The notes beneath the pieces are model-generated. The model ran no database searches. It worked only from the letters and a program-made list of their open reading frames with translations, and was not told the origin of the DNA. Positions 17,700 through 25,340 of a stretch of 64,000 nucleotides of DNA are shown in pieces. A program made the translations under genes and the position numbers. Positions within the stretch are counted from its first letter, which is position 1. The number at the start of each line of letters is the position of its first letter. This DNA is from Desulfofundulus australicus DSM 11792 (GTDB lineage: Bacteria; Bacillota; Desulfotomaculia; Desulfotomaculales; Desulfovirgulaceae), in assembly GCF_900129285.1 (NCBI RefSeq), contig NZ_FQUW01000007.1:80765-144764 (forward strand), written 5' to 3'.

Positions 17700-18470
17700 T
17701 TAGATGACCTTTGCTTCTTCCCGCAGAAGCCGCACCAGGGCGGCGGCAGCTTCCGCCGGTTCTCCGGGTACGATCTTTCCTTGTGCCCTGGGGGAGGGCA
17801 GGAAGTATTTGAGGGCGCGCACTTTGGGCACTACTTCTTCCGCGGTAAGTCCCAGGTCGCTCAGAGCGAGTTTTTCCATGGGCTTCTTTTTGGCCTGCAT
17901 AATGCCCTTCATGGTGGGATAGCGGGGTTCGTTCAACCCTTTCTGGGCGGTGATCACCGCGGGCAGGGGCACTTCCACCACTTCGCTGCCCCCTTCAATT
18001 TCCCGGGTGGCCAGGGCCCTGCCGCCGTCTATTTCCAGCTTGATGACCATGTTGACCACCGGCAGTCCCAGGATTTCCGCCACCCGCCCGGCCACCTGGG
18101 CGGAGCCGTCGTCAATGGCCCGCCAGCCGCCCAAAATGAGGTCGTATTCCATGCGGGATACGGCTCTGGCCAGGATGGTGGCCGTGGTGTATTCGTCCAT
18201 TTCTTCCAGTTCGGGGGTGATGAGCACGGCCCGGTCGGCGCCCATGGCCAGGGCCTGGCGCAGGACGTCCTGGGCCTTTGGCCCGCCCATGCTGACCACG
18301 GTTACTTCTCCTTTGGTTTTTTCCTTGATGCGCAGGGCTTCTTCCACGGCAAATTCATCGTAGGGGTTTATGATCAGGCTGACGCCTTCCGGGTTGATTT
18401 TGCCCTGATCGTCGAGGGTGATTTTGGCTTCCGTGTCAAAGGTTTGTTTGGTGAATACTACTACCTTCAT
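17700..18470 (-). CDS. etfB: Electron transfer flavoprotein, beta subunit
   Basis: A 256-residue EtfB, recognised by the INPYDEFAVEEALRIKEK strand and loop, the GADRAVLI region, and the C-terminal half with PAVITAQKGLNEPRYPTMKG. It binds AMP (or a second FAD in bifurcating types) and forms the heterodimer with EtfA. Which type this is cannot be decided by eye. A 142-bp gap with a stem-loop separates it from the carboxyltransferase gene. Confidence 0.96.
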   Translation of the reverse strand: MKVVVFTKQTFDTEAKITLDDQGKINPEGVSLIINPYDEFAVEEALRIKEKTKGEVTVVSMGGPKAQDVLRQALAMGADRAVLITPELEEMDEYTTATILARAVSRMEYDLILGGWRAIDDGSAQVAGRVAEILGLPVVNMVIKLEIDGGRALATREIEGGSEVVEVPLPAVITAQKGLNEPRYPTMKGIMQAKKKPMEKLALSDLGLTAEEVVPKVRALKYFLPSPRAQGKIVPGEPAEAAAALVRLLREEAKVI

Positions 18471-18538
18471 CTTCCCCCTCCTTAAACGTAAGAGCGGCGC
18501 AATTATATTGCAGGCGCAAATCTTCGGTGAACCAGGTT

Positions 18539-18595
18539 GGATGCGGTGCGCATTTTACGCGAAGCACTGGATTGGGCGAGGACGGCACCGCATCC
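18539..18595 (-). other. Stem-loop between carboxyltransferase gene and etfB
   Basis: GGATGCGGTGC (18539-18549) and GCACCGCATCC (18585-18595) are perfect inverted repeats around 35 nt. No T-run follows on the minus strand. A processing or attenuation site inside the operon is one reading. Confidence 0.6.
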
Positions 18596-18610
18596 TTGTC
18601 ATAACTTTAC

Positions 18611-20152
18611 CTACAGGTTAATGTTGGAGTACTTACGCCACGGCCTGGTTACCTGTTTGTTCTCCAGGATATCCAGCGCCCTGGCGATATACTTCCTGGT
18701 ATCGCTGGGCATGATGATATCGTCTATATAGCCGCGCTCCGCACCGCGGTAAGGGTTTTCATACATTTCCCGGTATTGCTGGATTCTCTCGGCGGCTACT
18801 CTGGCCGGGTCTTCGGCATTTTTAATTTCCTTGGCAAAAATTACGCTGGCCGCCGTTTCCGCACCCACAATGGAGACCTGGGCTATGGGCCAGGCGTAGA
18901 CCAGATCGGCCCCGGTGTCCTTGCAGCACATCCCCAGGTAGGCACCGGCAAAGGATTTGCGCAGGATTACCGTGACCTTGGGCACCGTGGCGTCGATGTA
19001 GGCGTAAAGCATTTTGGCCCCGTGCCTTAAGATACCCCTGTGTTCTTCGTAGGAGCCAATCATGTAACCCGGGGTGTCGTGGAAATTAACCAGGGGAATG
19101 TTGAAGAGGTCGCAGAAGCGCACAAACCTGGCCACCTTGTCGGCAGCATCGCAGTTGATCACGCCGCCCATATACAGGGGCTGGCTGGCCACAAGCCCCA
19201 CCGTCCGGCCGGCAATCCTGCCGAACCCCACAATCACGTTGGGAGCAAAATCTTTCAGGATTTCAAAGAAAACACCGTTGTCCACTATTTTGTAGATCAC
19301 CTGGTGCATGTCGTAAGGTATGTGGCCTTCCTCGGGTACCAGGCCATCCAGTTCGGGAATTTTCCTTTCTGCTTCGTCGCCGGTATCCACCCGGGGCGGC
19401 TTCTCCCGGTTATTTTGCGGCAGGTAGCTCAGGAGCTCTTTGGTTTTGTCCAGGCAATCCCTGTCATCTTCCGCCACCACATGGGTCTGCCCGGTCTTGG
19501 TGGCGTGAACATGCACCCCGCATAAATTTTCCAGGCTGATTTCTTCACCCAGCTGGGTCTTTACAAAGGCCGGCCCGGCTATGCCCATGAAACCGGTCTT
19601 CTTGCACTGGAAGACGAAGTCCTGCATCACCGGGTGATAGGCCTGCCCTCCCAGGCAGGGCCCCATCAACAGGGCTATCTGGGGAATAATACCGGAGGCA
19701 AGGATTTGGGAGCGAAAAAGCCAGGCATAGGCCTCCAGGGTGTCCATGCCTTCCTGAAGGCGGGCACCGCCGGAGTCGTTCATGCCCACAAAGGGTATGC
19801 CCATTTCCTTGGCCATGTCTATGGCCTGGGCGAATTTCTTCCCGTGGTATTCACCAAAAGTACCGGCCATGGAGGTGTAGTCTTCAGCCGCCACCATCAC
19901 GTTCCGGCCATTTACCTTGCCGTAACCCACCACCACGCCTTCAGCCGGAACCTCCCTTTTATCCATCCCAAAGGCCGTGGTGCGGTGTTTGACGAACATG
20001 CCGATTTCCGTGAAGGTGCCGGGGTCAAAGAAATATTCTATCCTTTCCCGGGCCGTCCATTTGCCAGCTTTGCGCTGTTGTTCTACCGCTTTGGAACCAC
20101 CCATTTGCAGTATTTTTTCTTTTTTCTCCTTGAGTTCCTGGTAACGATCCAT
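18611..20152 (-). CDS. Acyl-CoA carboxyltransferase subunit (glutaconyl-/methylmalonyl-CoA decarboxylase alpha type)
   Basis: A 513-residue biotin-dependent carboxyltransferase with both crotonase-like halves. GGARLQEG and MGPCLGGQAYHPVM mark the N-terminal acyl-CoA site; DTPGYMIGSYEEH, AGAYLGMCCKDTGAD and RGYIDDIIMPSDTR the biotin-binding half. It moves a carboxyl group between an acyl-CoA and carrier-bound biotin. Between a glutaryl-CoA dehydrogenase-like gene and etfBA, removal of CO2 from glutaconyl-CoA is the best reading, but propionyl- or methylmalonyl-CoA cannot be excluded. No membrane beta subunit (sodium pump) is nearby. Confidence 0.9.
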   Translation of the reverse strand: MDRYQELKEKKEKILQMGGSKAVEQQRKAGKWTARERIEYFFDPGTFTEIGMFVKHRTTAFGMDKREVPAEGVVVGYGKVNGRNVMVAAEDYTSMAGTFGEYHGKKFAQAIDMAKEMGIPFVGMNDSGGARLQEGMDTLEAYAWLFRSQILASGIIPQIALLMGPCLGGQAYHPVMQDFVFQCKKTGFMGIAGPAFVKTQLGEEISLENLCGVHVHATKTGQTHVVAEDDRDCLDKTKELLSYLPQNNREKPPRVDTGDEAERKIPELDGLVPEEGHIPYDMHQVIYKIVDNGVFFEILKDFAPNVIVGFGRIAGRTVGLVASQPLYMGGVINCDAADKVARFVRFCDLFNIPLVNFHDTPGYMIGSYEEHRGILRHGAKMLYAYIDATVPKVTVILRKSFAGAYLGMCCKDTGADLVYAWPIAQVSIVGAETAASVIFAKEIKNAEDPARVAAERIQQYREMYENPYRGAERGYIDDIIMPSDTRKYIARALDILENKQVTRPWRKYSNINL

Positions 20153-20176
20153 TTGTGCTTCCTCCTCCAGATGTGA

Positions 20177-21340
20177 TCAGGACGATCGGTTGGCTTTGCG
20201 ATAACCCAGCGCATCCTGGGAGATAATGAGCTTGTGGATGTTGCTGGTACCTTCCACTATCTGATAATATTTGGCGTCACGGAAGAACCGGGCCACGGGA
20301 TATTCTTCGGAGTAGCCGTAGGCACTGTATATTCTCAGGGCATAGTCAGCGCATTTATTGGCAGCTTCACTGGCAAAAAGCTTGGCCATGGAGGTTTCCA
20401 GGGTATTGGGCACCCCTTTGTCCTTCAGGAAGGCCGCCCGGTAGGTTAATAGACGGGCCGCTTCAATGTCCACGCACATCTGGGCAATCATGTCCTGGAT
20501 CATCTGGAACCTGCCGATGGGCTGGCCAAATTGCTCCCTGGTATTGGCATATTCAATGGCGGCGTCGAGGCAGGCCTGGGCCACTCCCACCGCGCCCGCG
20601 GCCGAGGCCAGGCGGGTGTTGTCCAGTTGCTGCATGCAGATGGCAAATCCCTGGCCTTCCCGTCCCAGGAGGTTTTCTTTGGGCACCTTGCAGTTTTCAA
20701 AAGTAATGGTACCCACGGGCGAAGACCAGTTGCCCAGTTTTTCAGTTATGGCTTCGACGGTAATGCCTTCGCTCTTCATATCCACGATAAAGGCGGACAT
20801 GCCCTTGGCCCGCTGGGAGGGATCCGTATAGGCGTATACCAGGGCTATGTCGGCTACGGGTGCCAGGGAGATCCACATCTTGCTGCCGTTCAAAATGTAA
20901 TAATCTCCTTCCAAAACAGCGCGGGCTTTCATGGAGGCCACATCTGAGCCGGCATTGGGCTCGGTCATGGCAAAACAACCCAGCAGCTTACCGCTGGTGA
21001 GTCCCGGCAGGTACTTTTGCTTCAGTTCCTCGCTGCCGTGACGCCAGATGGTAATGGCCGGGCCAAGGGTGTTGGCCGCAAATATGATGCGCAGGGAGCT
21101 GTGCACCCGGGCTATTTCTTCAGCCAGAATGGCCAGTGCCAGGTAGCCCAGCCCGTTCCCGCCGTATTCTTCGGGAATGACGCAGCCCAGAAAACCCAGT
21201 TCCCCCATCTTTTCCACCAGATCCCGGCGAAAGCGGTGTGCCTTGTCGTCGGCGTCCACCGTGGGTAATACTTCGCTTACCGCAAAATCGCGTGCCAGCC
21301 TTTTAATGTCCTGCAATTCTTCCGGTAAATCGAAATTCAT
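20177..21340 (-). CDS. Acyl-CoA dehydrogenase, glutaryl-CoA dehydrogenase-like
   Basis: A 387-residue flavin dehydrogenase. The signatures CFAMTEPNAGSDVASM, QLDNTRLASAAGAVGVAQA and YSEEYPVARFFRDAKYYQIVEGTSNI are complete, including the catalytic-glutamate loop. The N-terminal LPEELQDIKRLARDF, HSSLRI, and the C-terminal LGYRKANR ending resemble, from memory, the non-decarboxylating glutaryl-CoA dehydrogenase of sulfate reducers. That enzyme makes glutaconyl-CoA, which the carboxyltransferase 24 bp downstream could then decarboxylate. Butyryl-CoA dehydrogenase is the main alternative. Confidence 0.88.
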   Translation of the reverse strand: MNFDLPEELQDIKRLARDFAVSEVLPTVDADDKAHRFRRDLVEKMGELGFLGCVIPEEYGGNGLGYLALAILAEEIARVHSSLRIIFAANTLGPAITIWRHGSEELKQKYLPGLTSGKLLGCFAMTEPNAGSDVASMKARAVLEGDYYILNGSKMWISLAPVADIALVYAYTDPSQRAKGMSAFIVDMKSEGITVEAITEKLGNWSSPVGTITFENCKVPKENLLGREGQGFAICMQQLDNTRLASAAGAVGVAQACLDAAIEYANTREQFGQPIGRFQMIQDMIAQMCVDIEAARLLTYRAAFLKDKGVPNTLETSMAKLFASEAANKCADYALRIYSAYGYSEEYPVARFFRDAKYYQIVEGTSNIHKLIISQDALGYRKANRSS

Positions 21341-21399
21341 ACGATCTCCTCCCGGCAGATTTATTCTTTTTTCCCCGGTACCCCGGGTAATATGGTTCT

Positions 21400-22149
21400 T
21401 TATGTTTGGGAATAACCCAGTTTGCGGGATAACGTCTCCGCAGCCCGCTTCACTTCCCGGATTAATACCGGTAATCGTTCTTCGGGAAAGCGACTTTCTA
21501 TACCAATGATCCCTATGGAAGCCCTGACGGAACCTGAAAAATCGTAAACCGGCGCGGCAATACCTATACCGTGGTCGAGATAATCGCCGTAGGTAATGGC
21601 GTATCCCTGTTCCCGGATTTTTTTAATCTCCTCCAGCAGAATTTCTGGATTCTGGAGTTCCTGGCTTGCCGACATTTCCTTGATATACTGGTGAATAAAA
21701 TCGTCTTCCATAAAGGAGAGCAGGGCTTTCCTTGCTGCACCCCTGTGCAAAGGCACTTCTTTACCCACCAGTTCCATTACTTTTACCGGATAGGGTCCTT
21801 CAACCCTTTCCAGGAAAACACCCATTTTACCCTGAGCTACGGTAAGGTAGGAATCTTCACCGGTAGAAAGGGTAAGCTCCTTTAAAACGGGCAGGGCTGC
21901 CTTCCTCAAATCCAGCGTGCCTCTAACCTGCAGGCCCATTTTTAACAGCTGGGGACCCAAGCGGTAATTTTTAGTTTCAGGATCCTGTTCGACTATCCCA
22001 AATTCTTTAAATGTTTGCAAAAAACGATGAATGGTACTGGGTGGAAAACCCGTGAGGTGAAAAAGCTCCCTTATGGACAAGCCGTTTTCGGATCCTTTTT
22101 CCGAAATAGCCTGAAGGACAATCAGGCCCTTGCGCAGAGTGTTGCTCAT
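21400..22149 (-). CDS. IclR-family transcriptional regulator
   Basis: A 249-residue regulator with an N-terminal winged helix (LSIRELFHLTGFPPSTIHRFLQ across about 24-45) and a C-terminal effector domain (GVFLERVEGPYPVKVM, YGDYLDHGIGIAAPVYDFSG). IclR proteins sense small acids and control catabolic operons. It lies between the CoA-transferase and dehydrogenase genes, facing the same way, and very likely controls this island. A palindrome stands 20 bp upstream of its start. Confidence 0.93.
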   Translation of the reverse strand: MSNTLRKGLIVLQAISEKGSENGLSIRELFHLTGFPPSTIHRFLQTFKEFGIVEQDPETKNYRLGPQLLKMGLQVRGTLDLRKAALPVLKELTLSTGEDSYLTVAQGKMGVFLERVEGPYPVKVMELVGKEVPLHRGAARKALLSFMEDDFIHQYIKEMSASQELQNPEILLEEIKKIREQGYAITYGDYLDHGIGIAAPVYDFSGSVRASIGIIGIESRFPEERLPVLIREVKRAAETLSRKLGYSQT

Positions 22150-22169
22150 CAGAATCAGACCATTCCATA

Positions 22170-22189
22170 TATCGAAATTGATTCCGATA
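22170..22189. promoter_or_regulatory. Candidate IclR operator
   Basis: A 20-bp imperfect palindrome, TATCGAAATTGATTCCGATA, in which 16 of 20 positions are symmetric. It is 20 bp upstream of the IclR start codon, where an autoregulatory site is expected. Confidence 0.45.
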
Positions 22190-22273
22190 AATAGCTAAAC
22201 GTATTTTTTTTATTTAGACATTCCTTTCTGTTTCCCTGCAACCCGGCAAAAATATAAAAATTAAAGTTAATTT

Positions 22274-22304
22274 TCCGACCTCTAACTTCCCACCTCCGAC
22301 TTCC
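22274..22304. repeat. Degenerate 7-bp tandem repeat (GGAAGTC type)
   Basis: On the minus strand the units GGAAGTC, GGAGGTG, GGAAGTT, AGAGGTC follow one another, starting 2 bp after the CoA-transferase stop. Similar arrays are at 24030-24060 and, reversed, at 23954-23974. Confidence 0.65.
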
Positions 22305-22306
22305 AT

Positions 22307-23509
22307 TTAGATTGCCCCACACGCCTTTAACTCTTCAATTTCATCCGCAGTATACCCCAAACTCGTAAGAATTTCGCAGGTATGCTGGCCGAGAAGGGGA
22401 GGCGGCAGGCGGTATTCAATGGGCATTTCGGAGAAGTTCAATGGACTGCCGAGCACTTTGATTTTACCTGCTTTTTCATGATCCATTTCCACCACCATAC
22501 CCCGGTGCAGAACCTGGGGATGGGAGACTACCTCCGAAATGGCGTTGATCATCCCGCAGGGCACCTTGTGCTCGTGCAGCAAGTTTACCCAGTAGCTGGC
22601 CTCTTTCTGGATGAAAATCTCAGCCAGCAGCTTCTCCAGCTCATCCCGGTGTTTTACCCTCATCTCATTGGTCACGAACCGGGGATCATCCACAAACTTG
22701 AGATCTAAAGCGGCACAGAAACGCTGCCAGATGGCGTCGTTACCCACGGCCAGAATGAAATACTTGTCCCTGGCTCGGAAAGCCCTGTACGGCACGATGG
22801 AAGGGTGACCCGAACCCATGCGGATGGGATCCTTCCCGGACGCGAAATAGTTGCTGGCCATATAGGTCAACCAGGAAACCTCAGTATCCAGAAGGGAGAT
22901 GTCGATGTACTGGCCTTTGCCGGTTTCTTTGCGGGCCATCAGGGCGCTTAAGATCCCAATAACGGCATACATCCCCGCTCCAATATCAATTAAGGCCACA
23001 CCAATGCGGACGGGCTCGCCGTCCTTTTCCCCCGTGATGGACATCAGTCCACCTTCACCCTGCATGAGAAGGTCATAAGCAGGATGATTGCGATAGGGAC
23101 CGTCCTGACCATATCCGGACAGGGAGCAGTAGATAATCTGCGGGTTTATTTCTTTAATCCGCTCGTAATCCACACCCAGGCGCTGCACCGTTCCGGGCAG
23201 GAAATTTTCAATCATCACATCTGCTTCTCTGGCCAGCCTGTAGATAATTTCCCGCCCCTTGGGGGATTTCATGTTAACGGTAATGCTTTTCTTGTTCCTG
23301 TTGACGCTTAAGAAATAGGCGCTTTCTCCGTTAACAAAGGGTGGACCCCAGCCCCGGGTTTCATCCCCGACCCCGGGCATTTCCACCTTGATCACTTCTG
23401 CCCCCAGATCACCAAGAATCATGGTGCAGAAAGGTCCTGTCAGGACGCGGGATATATCCAGCACCTTAATTCCCTCCAGGGGCAACTTAATTTTTTTCCC
23501 CGCCGTCAT
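22307..23509 (-). CDS. Family III (CaiB/BaiF) CoA-transferase
   Basis: A 400-residue class III CoA-transferase. LEGIKVLDISRVLTGPF, the GAEVIKVE strand, FLSVNRNKKSITVNMK, the catalytic-aspartate region HPAYDLLMQGEGGLMSITG and the GAGMYAVIGILSAL helix are all present. These enzymes move CoA between acids. In this setting it may activate glutarate from succinyl-CoA, as the mammalian class III glutarate CoA-transferase does, which is inference. The ATG at 23509 has AGGGGAG 5 nt upstream; the frame is open 14 codons further but has no better site. Confidence 0.92.
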   Translation of the reverse strand: MTAGKKIKLPLEGIKVLDISRVLTGPFCTMILGDLGAEVIKVEMPGVGDETRGWGPPFVNGESAYFLSVNRNKKSITVNMKSPKGREIIYRLAREADVMIENFLPGTVQRLGVDYERIKEINPQIIYCSLSGYGQDGPYRNHPAYDLLMQGEGGLMSITGEKDGEPVRIGVALIDIGAGMYAVIGILSALMARKETGKGQYIDISLLDTEVSWLTYMASNYFASGKDPIRMGSGHPSIVPYRAFRARDKYFILAVGNDAIWQRFCAALDLKFVDDPRFVTNEMRVKHRDELEKLLAEIFIQKEASYWVNLLHEHKVPCGMINAISEVVSHPQVLHRGMVVEMDHEKAGKIKVLGSPLNFSEMPIEYRLPPPLLGQHTCEILTSLGYTADEIEELKACGAI

Positions 23510-23651
23510 GCTGTCTCCCCTCCTTGTTCCAAATAATAAAATGGGTTCCAATAGATGAGTTATTATTTAGACAGACATTTGGTTTTTCCTGCTGTGATAA
23601 CAAAAATTTTTTCTTAATATTCTTGAGAGACTTAAAGCGCTAGAAAGAAAA

Positions 23652-23684
23652 AAAGAGCCCCCTCTTCAAGGGGACCCTGGTTTT
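23652..23684 (-). terminator. Second terminator of the tRNA unit
   Basis: On the minus strand GGTCCCCTT and AGGGGGCT pair across a 4-nt loop and run into CTTTTTTTCTTT. It backs up the hairpin at 23744. Confidence 0.75.
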
Positions 23685-23743
23685 ACCGGTGTGCGAAAGT
23701 GTGCAATTTGCCTTTTCGCAATCTATCCAGCTACCTTCTATAA

Positions 23744-23770
23744 GAGAAAGCCTCCGATTCACGGAGGCCT
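23744..23770 (-). terminator. First terminator of the tRNA unit
   Basis: GCCTCCG / CGGAGGC (23750-23756 with 23762-23768) around ATTCA, followed on the minus strand by TTTCTCTT, 12 bp after the tRNA-Val CCA end. Confidence 0.85.
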
Positions 23771-23779
23771 TGATTTCAC

Positions 23780-23855
23780 TGGTGGGCGATGACGGATTTG
23801 AACCGCCGACCCCATGCTTGTAAGGCATGTGCTCTCCCAGCTGAGCTAATCGCCC
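23780..23855 (-). tRNA. tRNA-Val (anticodon TAC), CCA encoded
   Basis: A complete 76-nt cloverleaf: acceptor GGGCGAT with ATCGCCC, D-arm AGCTCAGCTGGGAGAGC, anticodon stem CATGC / GCATG around CTTACAA, T-arm GGCGGTTCAAATCCGTC. CCA is encoded. Confidence 0.96.
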
Positions 23856-23858
23856 TTA

Positions 23859-23934
23859 TGGTGACCCCAGCGGGATTCGAACCCGCGTTACCGCCGTGAA
23901 AGGGCGGTGTCTTAGACCACTTGACCATGGGGCC
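23859..23934 (-). tRNA. tRNA-Glu (anticodon TTC), CCA encoded
   Basis: A 76-nt cloverleaf starting GGCCCCATGGTCAAGTGG, with anticodon loop CTTTCAC between CCGCC and GGCGG and T-arm GCGGGTTCGAATCCCGC. CCA is encoded. It is 3 bp upstream of tRNA-Val in the same transcript. Confidence 0.96.
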
Positions 23935-23953
23935 ATAATCTATCGTCAGTCGC

Positions 23954-23974
23954 GGAAGTCAGAAGCCAGAAATA
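23954..23974 (+). repeat. GGAAGTC-type heptad repeat, reversed copy
   Basis: On the plus strand GGAAGTC, AGAAGCC, AGAAATA follow one another. With 24030-24060 this makes an inverted pair around a 55-bp spacer in the gap between tRNA-Glu and the CAT tRNA. Confidence 0.5.
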
Positions 23975-24029
23975 ATTGCCCCCTGTACCTATCATACCAA
24001 AAAAAATGACCTAAAAATCAACGATAATC

Positions 24030-24060
24030 TCTGACTTCCAACTTCCGACCTCCGACTTCC
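24030..24060 (-). repeat. GGAAGTC-type heptad repeat next to the CAT tRNA
   Basis: On the minus strand GGAAGTC, GGAGGTC, GGAAGTT, GGAAGTC lie in tandem, starting 5 nt after the tRNA CCA end. It shares CCTCCGACTTCCATT (plus strand) with the array at 22274. Confidence 0.65.
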
Positions 24061-24064
24061 ATTC

Positions 24065-24140
24065 TGGTGGGCCCACCAGGACTCGAACCTGGAACCAGCC
24101 GGTTATGAGCCGGATGCTCTACCAATTGAGCTATAGGCCC
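24065..24140 (-). tRNA. tRNA with CAT anticodon (Met, or Ile2 read by lysidine)
   Basis: A 76-nt cloverleaf beginning GGGCCTATAGCTCAATTGG, anticodon stem CCGG / CCGG around GCTCATAAC, T-arm CCAGGTTCGAGTCCTGG, encoded CCA. The anticodon is CAT; it is not an initiator, since the acceptor G1-C72 pair is normal. I favour elongator Met, but the GCTCATAACC loop is also that of tRNA-Ile2, where TilS modifies C34. A dedicated model is needed to decide. Confidence 0.9.
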
Positions 24141-24173
24141 ACAAAGCACTAAAACACATAACATGCATTAATG

Positions 24174-24202
24174 ATTATACATAAAATTACGGCCCCGGTC
24201 AA
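24174..24202 (-). promoter_or_regulatory. Promoter of the tRNA cluster
   Basis: On the minus strand TTGACC (24197-24202) and TATAAT (24174-24179) are spaced by 17 bp, about 27 bp before the predicted 5' end of the CAT tRNA. Confidence 0.88.
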
Positions 24203-24239
24203 TGGCTTTGTAAAGAAAAATTATCCCGGGGCTGGTGTT

Positions 24240-25340
24240 TTAATCTAAGTAATCTTTGAGTTTCTTGCTGCGGCTCGGATGCCGCAACTTGCGCAGTGTT
24301 TTCGCTTCAATCTGACGGATCCGTTCCCGGGTCACTCCAAATTTCTGGCCAACTTCCTCCAGAGTCCGGGCACGGCCGTCGTCCAGGCCAAAGCGCAGGC
24401 GTAATACCTTCTGTTCCCGATCGGTAAGGGTTTTTAAAACTTCCTCCAGCTGCTCCCGCAAAAGCGTATAGGAGGCCTCTTCCGCCGGCGCCCTGGCGTC
24501 CTGGTCTTCAATGAAATCTCCCAGGTGAGAATCCTCTTCTTCACCAATAGGCGTTTCCAGGGAAACGGGTTCCTGGGCTATCTTCATAATTTCACGTACT
24601 TTTTCTTCAGAAATACCCATCTCCTTGGCTATTTCCTCAGGAGTTGGTTCCCGGCCCAGTTCCTGCAGGAGCTGGCGGGAAACCCGGATCAGCTTGTTGA
24701 TGGTTTCCACCATGTGCACCGGTATGCGGATGGTCCTGGCCTGATCAGCAATGGCCCGGGTAATGGCCTGCCGGATCCACCAGGTAGCATAGGTACTGAA
24801 CTTGTATCCCTTGCGATAGTCAAATTTTTCTACAGCCTTGATTAGCCCCAGGTTACCTTCCTGGATTAGGTCCAGAAAAAGCATCCCCCGGCCTACATAA
24901 CGCTTGGCTATACTTACCACCAGGCGCAGGTTGGCTTCTGCCAGCCGCCGTTTCGCTTCCTCGTCCCCCTGCTCAATTCTCTTGGCCAGTTCAATTTCTT
25001 CCTCCGGTGTTAAGAGGGGGATACGACCAATTTCTTTCAGGTACATTCTAACGGGATCGTCTATGGCGATACCTTCGGGAATGGAAAGGTCAACATCTTC
25101 CTCCGCTGAAGGTTCTATAACGGCATCGTCCATGGGTTCCAGATCCGGAACCTCGGGTACAACCTCGATGCCCATACTGGCCAGTTTTTCATAAATATCG
25201 TCAATTTGTTCCGGCGTTAGCTCAACCCCTTGCAGGGTATCCATAATTTCACTATAGGTCAGGATGCCTCTTTTCTTACCTTTTTCGATTAATTCCTTGA
25301 CGCACTCGAGTTTATTCAATTCATCCCCCAATTTATTCAT
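24240..25340 (-). CDS. sigA: Primary sigma factor SigA (RpoD)
   Basis: The housekeeping sigma factor, 366 residues. Region 1.2 starts at [11 protein letters not shown], region 2.4 contains [20 protein letters not shown] (recognition of -10), region 3 follows, and region 4.2 is [21 protein letters not shown] (split for -35 contact). It directs polymerase to the TTGACA/TATAAT promoters seen for rnpB, the tRNA cluster and glyQS. Its ATG lies inside the last codons of dnaG (8-bp overlap), the classic macromolecular-synthesis arrangement. Confidence 0.98.
   Translation of the reverse strand: MNKLGDELNKLECVKELIEKGKKRGILTYSEIMDTLQGVELTPEQIDDIYEKLASMGIEVVPEVPDLEPMDDAVIEPSAEEDVDLSIPEGIAIDDPVRMYLKEIGRIPLLTPEEEIELAKRIEQGDEEAKRRLAEANLRLVVSIAKRYVGRGMLFLDLIQEGNLGLIKAVEKFDYRKGYKFSTYATWWIRQAITRAIADQARTIRIPVHMVETINKLIRVSRQLLQELGREPTPEEIAKEMGISEEKVREIMKIAQEPVSLETPIGEEEDSHLGDFIEDQDARAPAEEASYTLLREQLEEVLKTLTDREQKVLRLRFGLDDGRARTLEEVGQKFGVTRERIRQIEAKTLRKLRHPSRSKKLKDYLD

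Noticed and set aside
23680..23700. CCCTGGTTTTA near the tRNA terminator as a third copy of the palindromic repeat
   Set aside because: The match stops after about 11 bases and neither arm nor the opposite inverted repeat follows.
23954..24060. Heptad repeats around the tRNA genes as a CRISPR remnant
   Set aside because: Units are 7 bp, contiguous and degenerate, with no spacers and no cas genes in the window.
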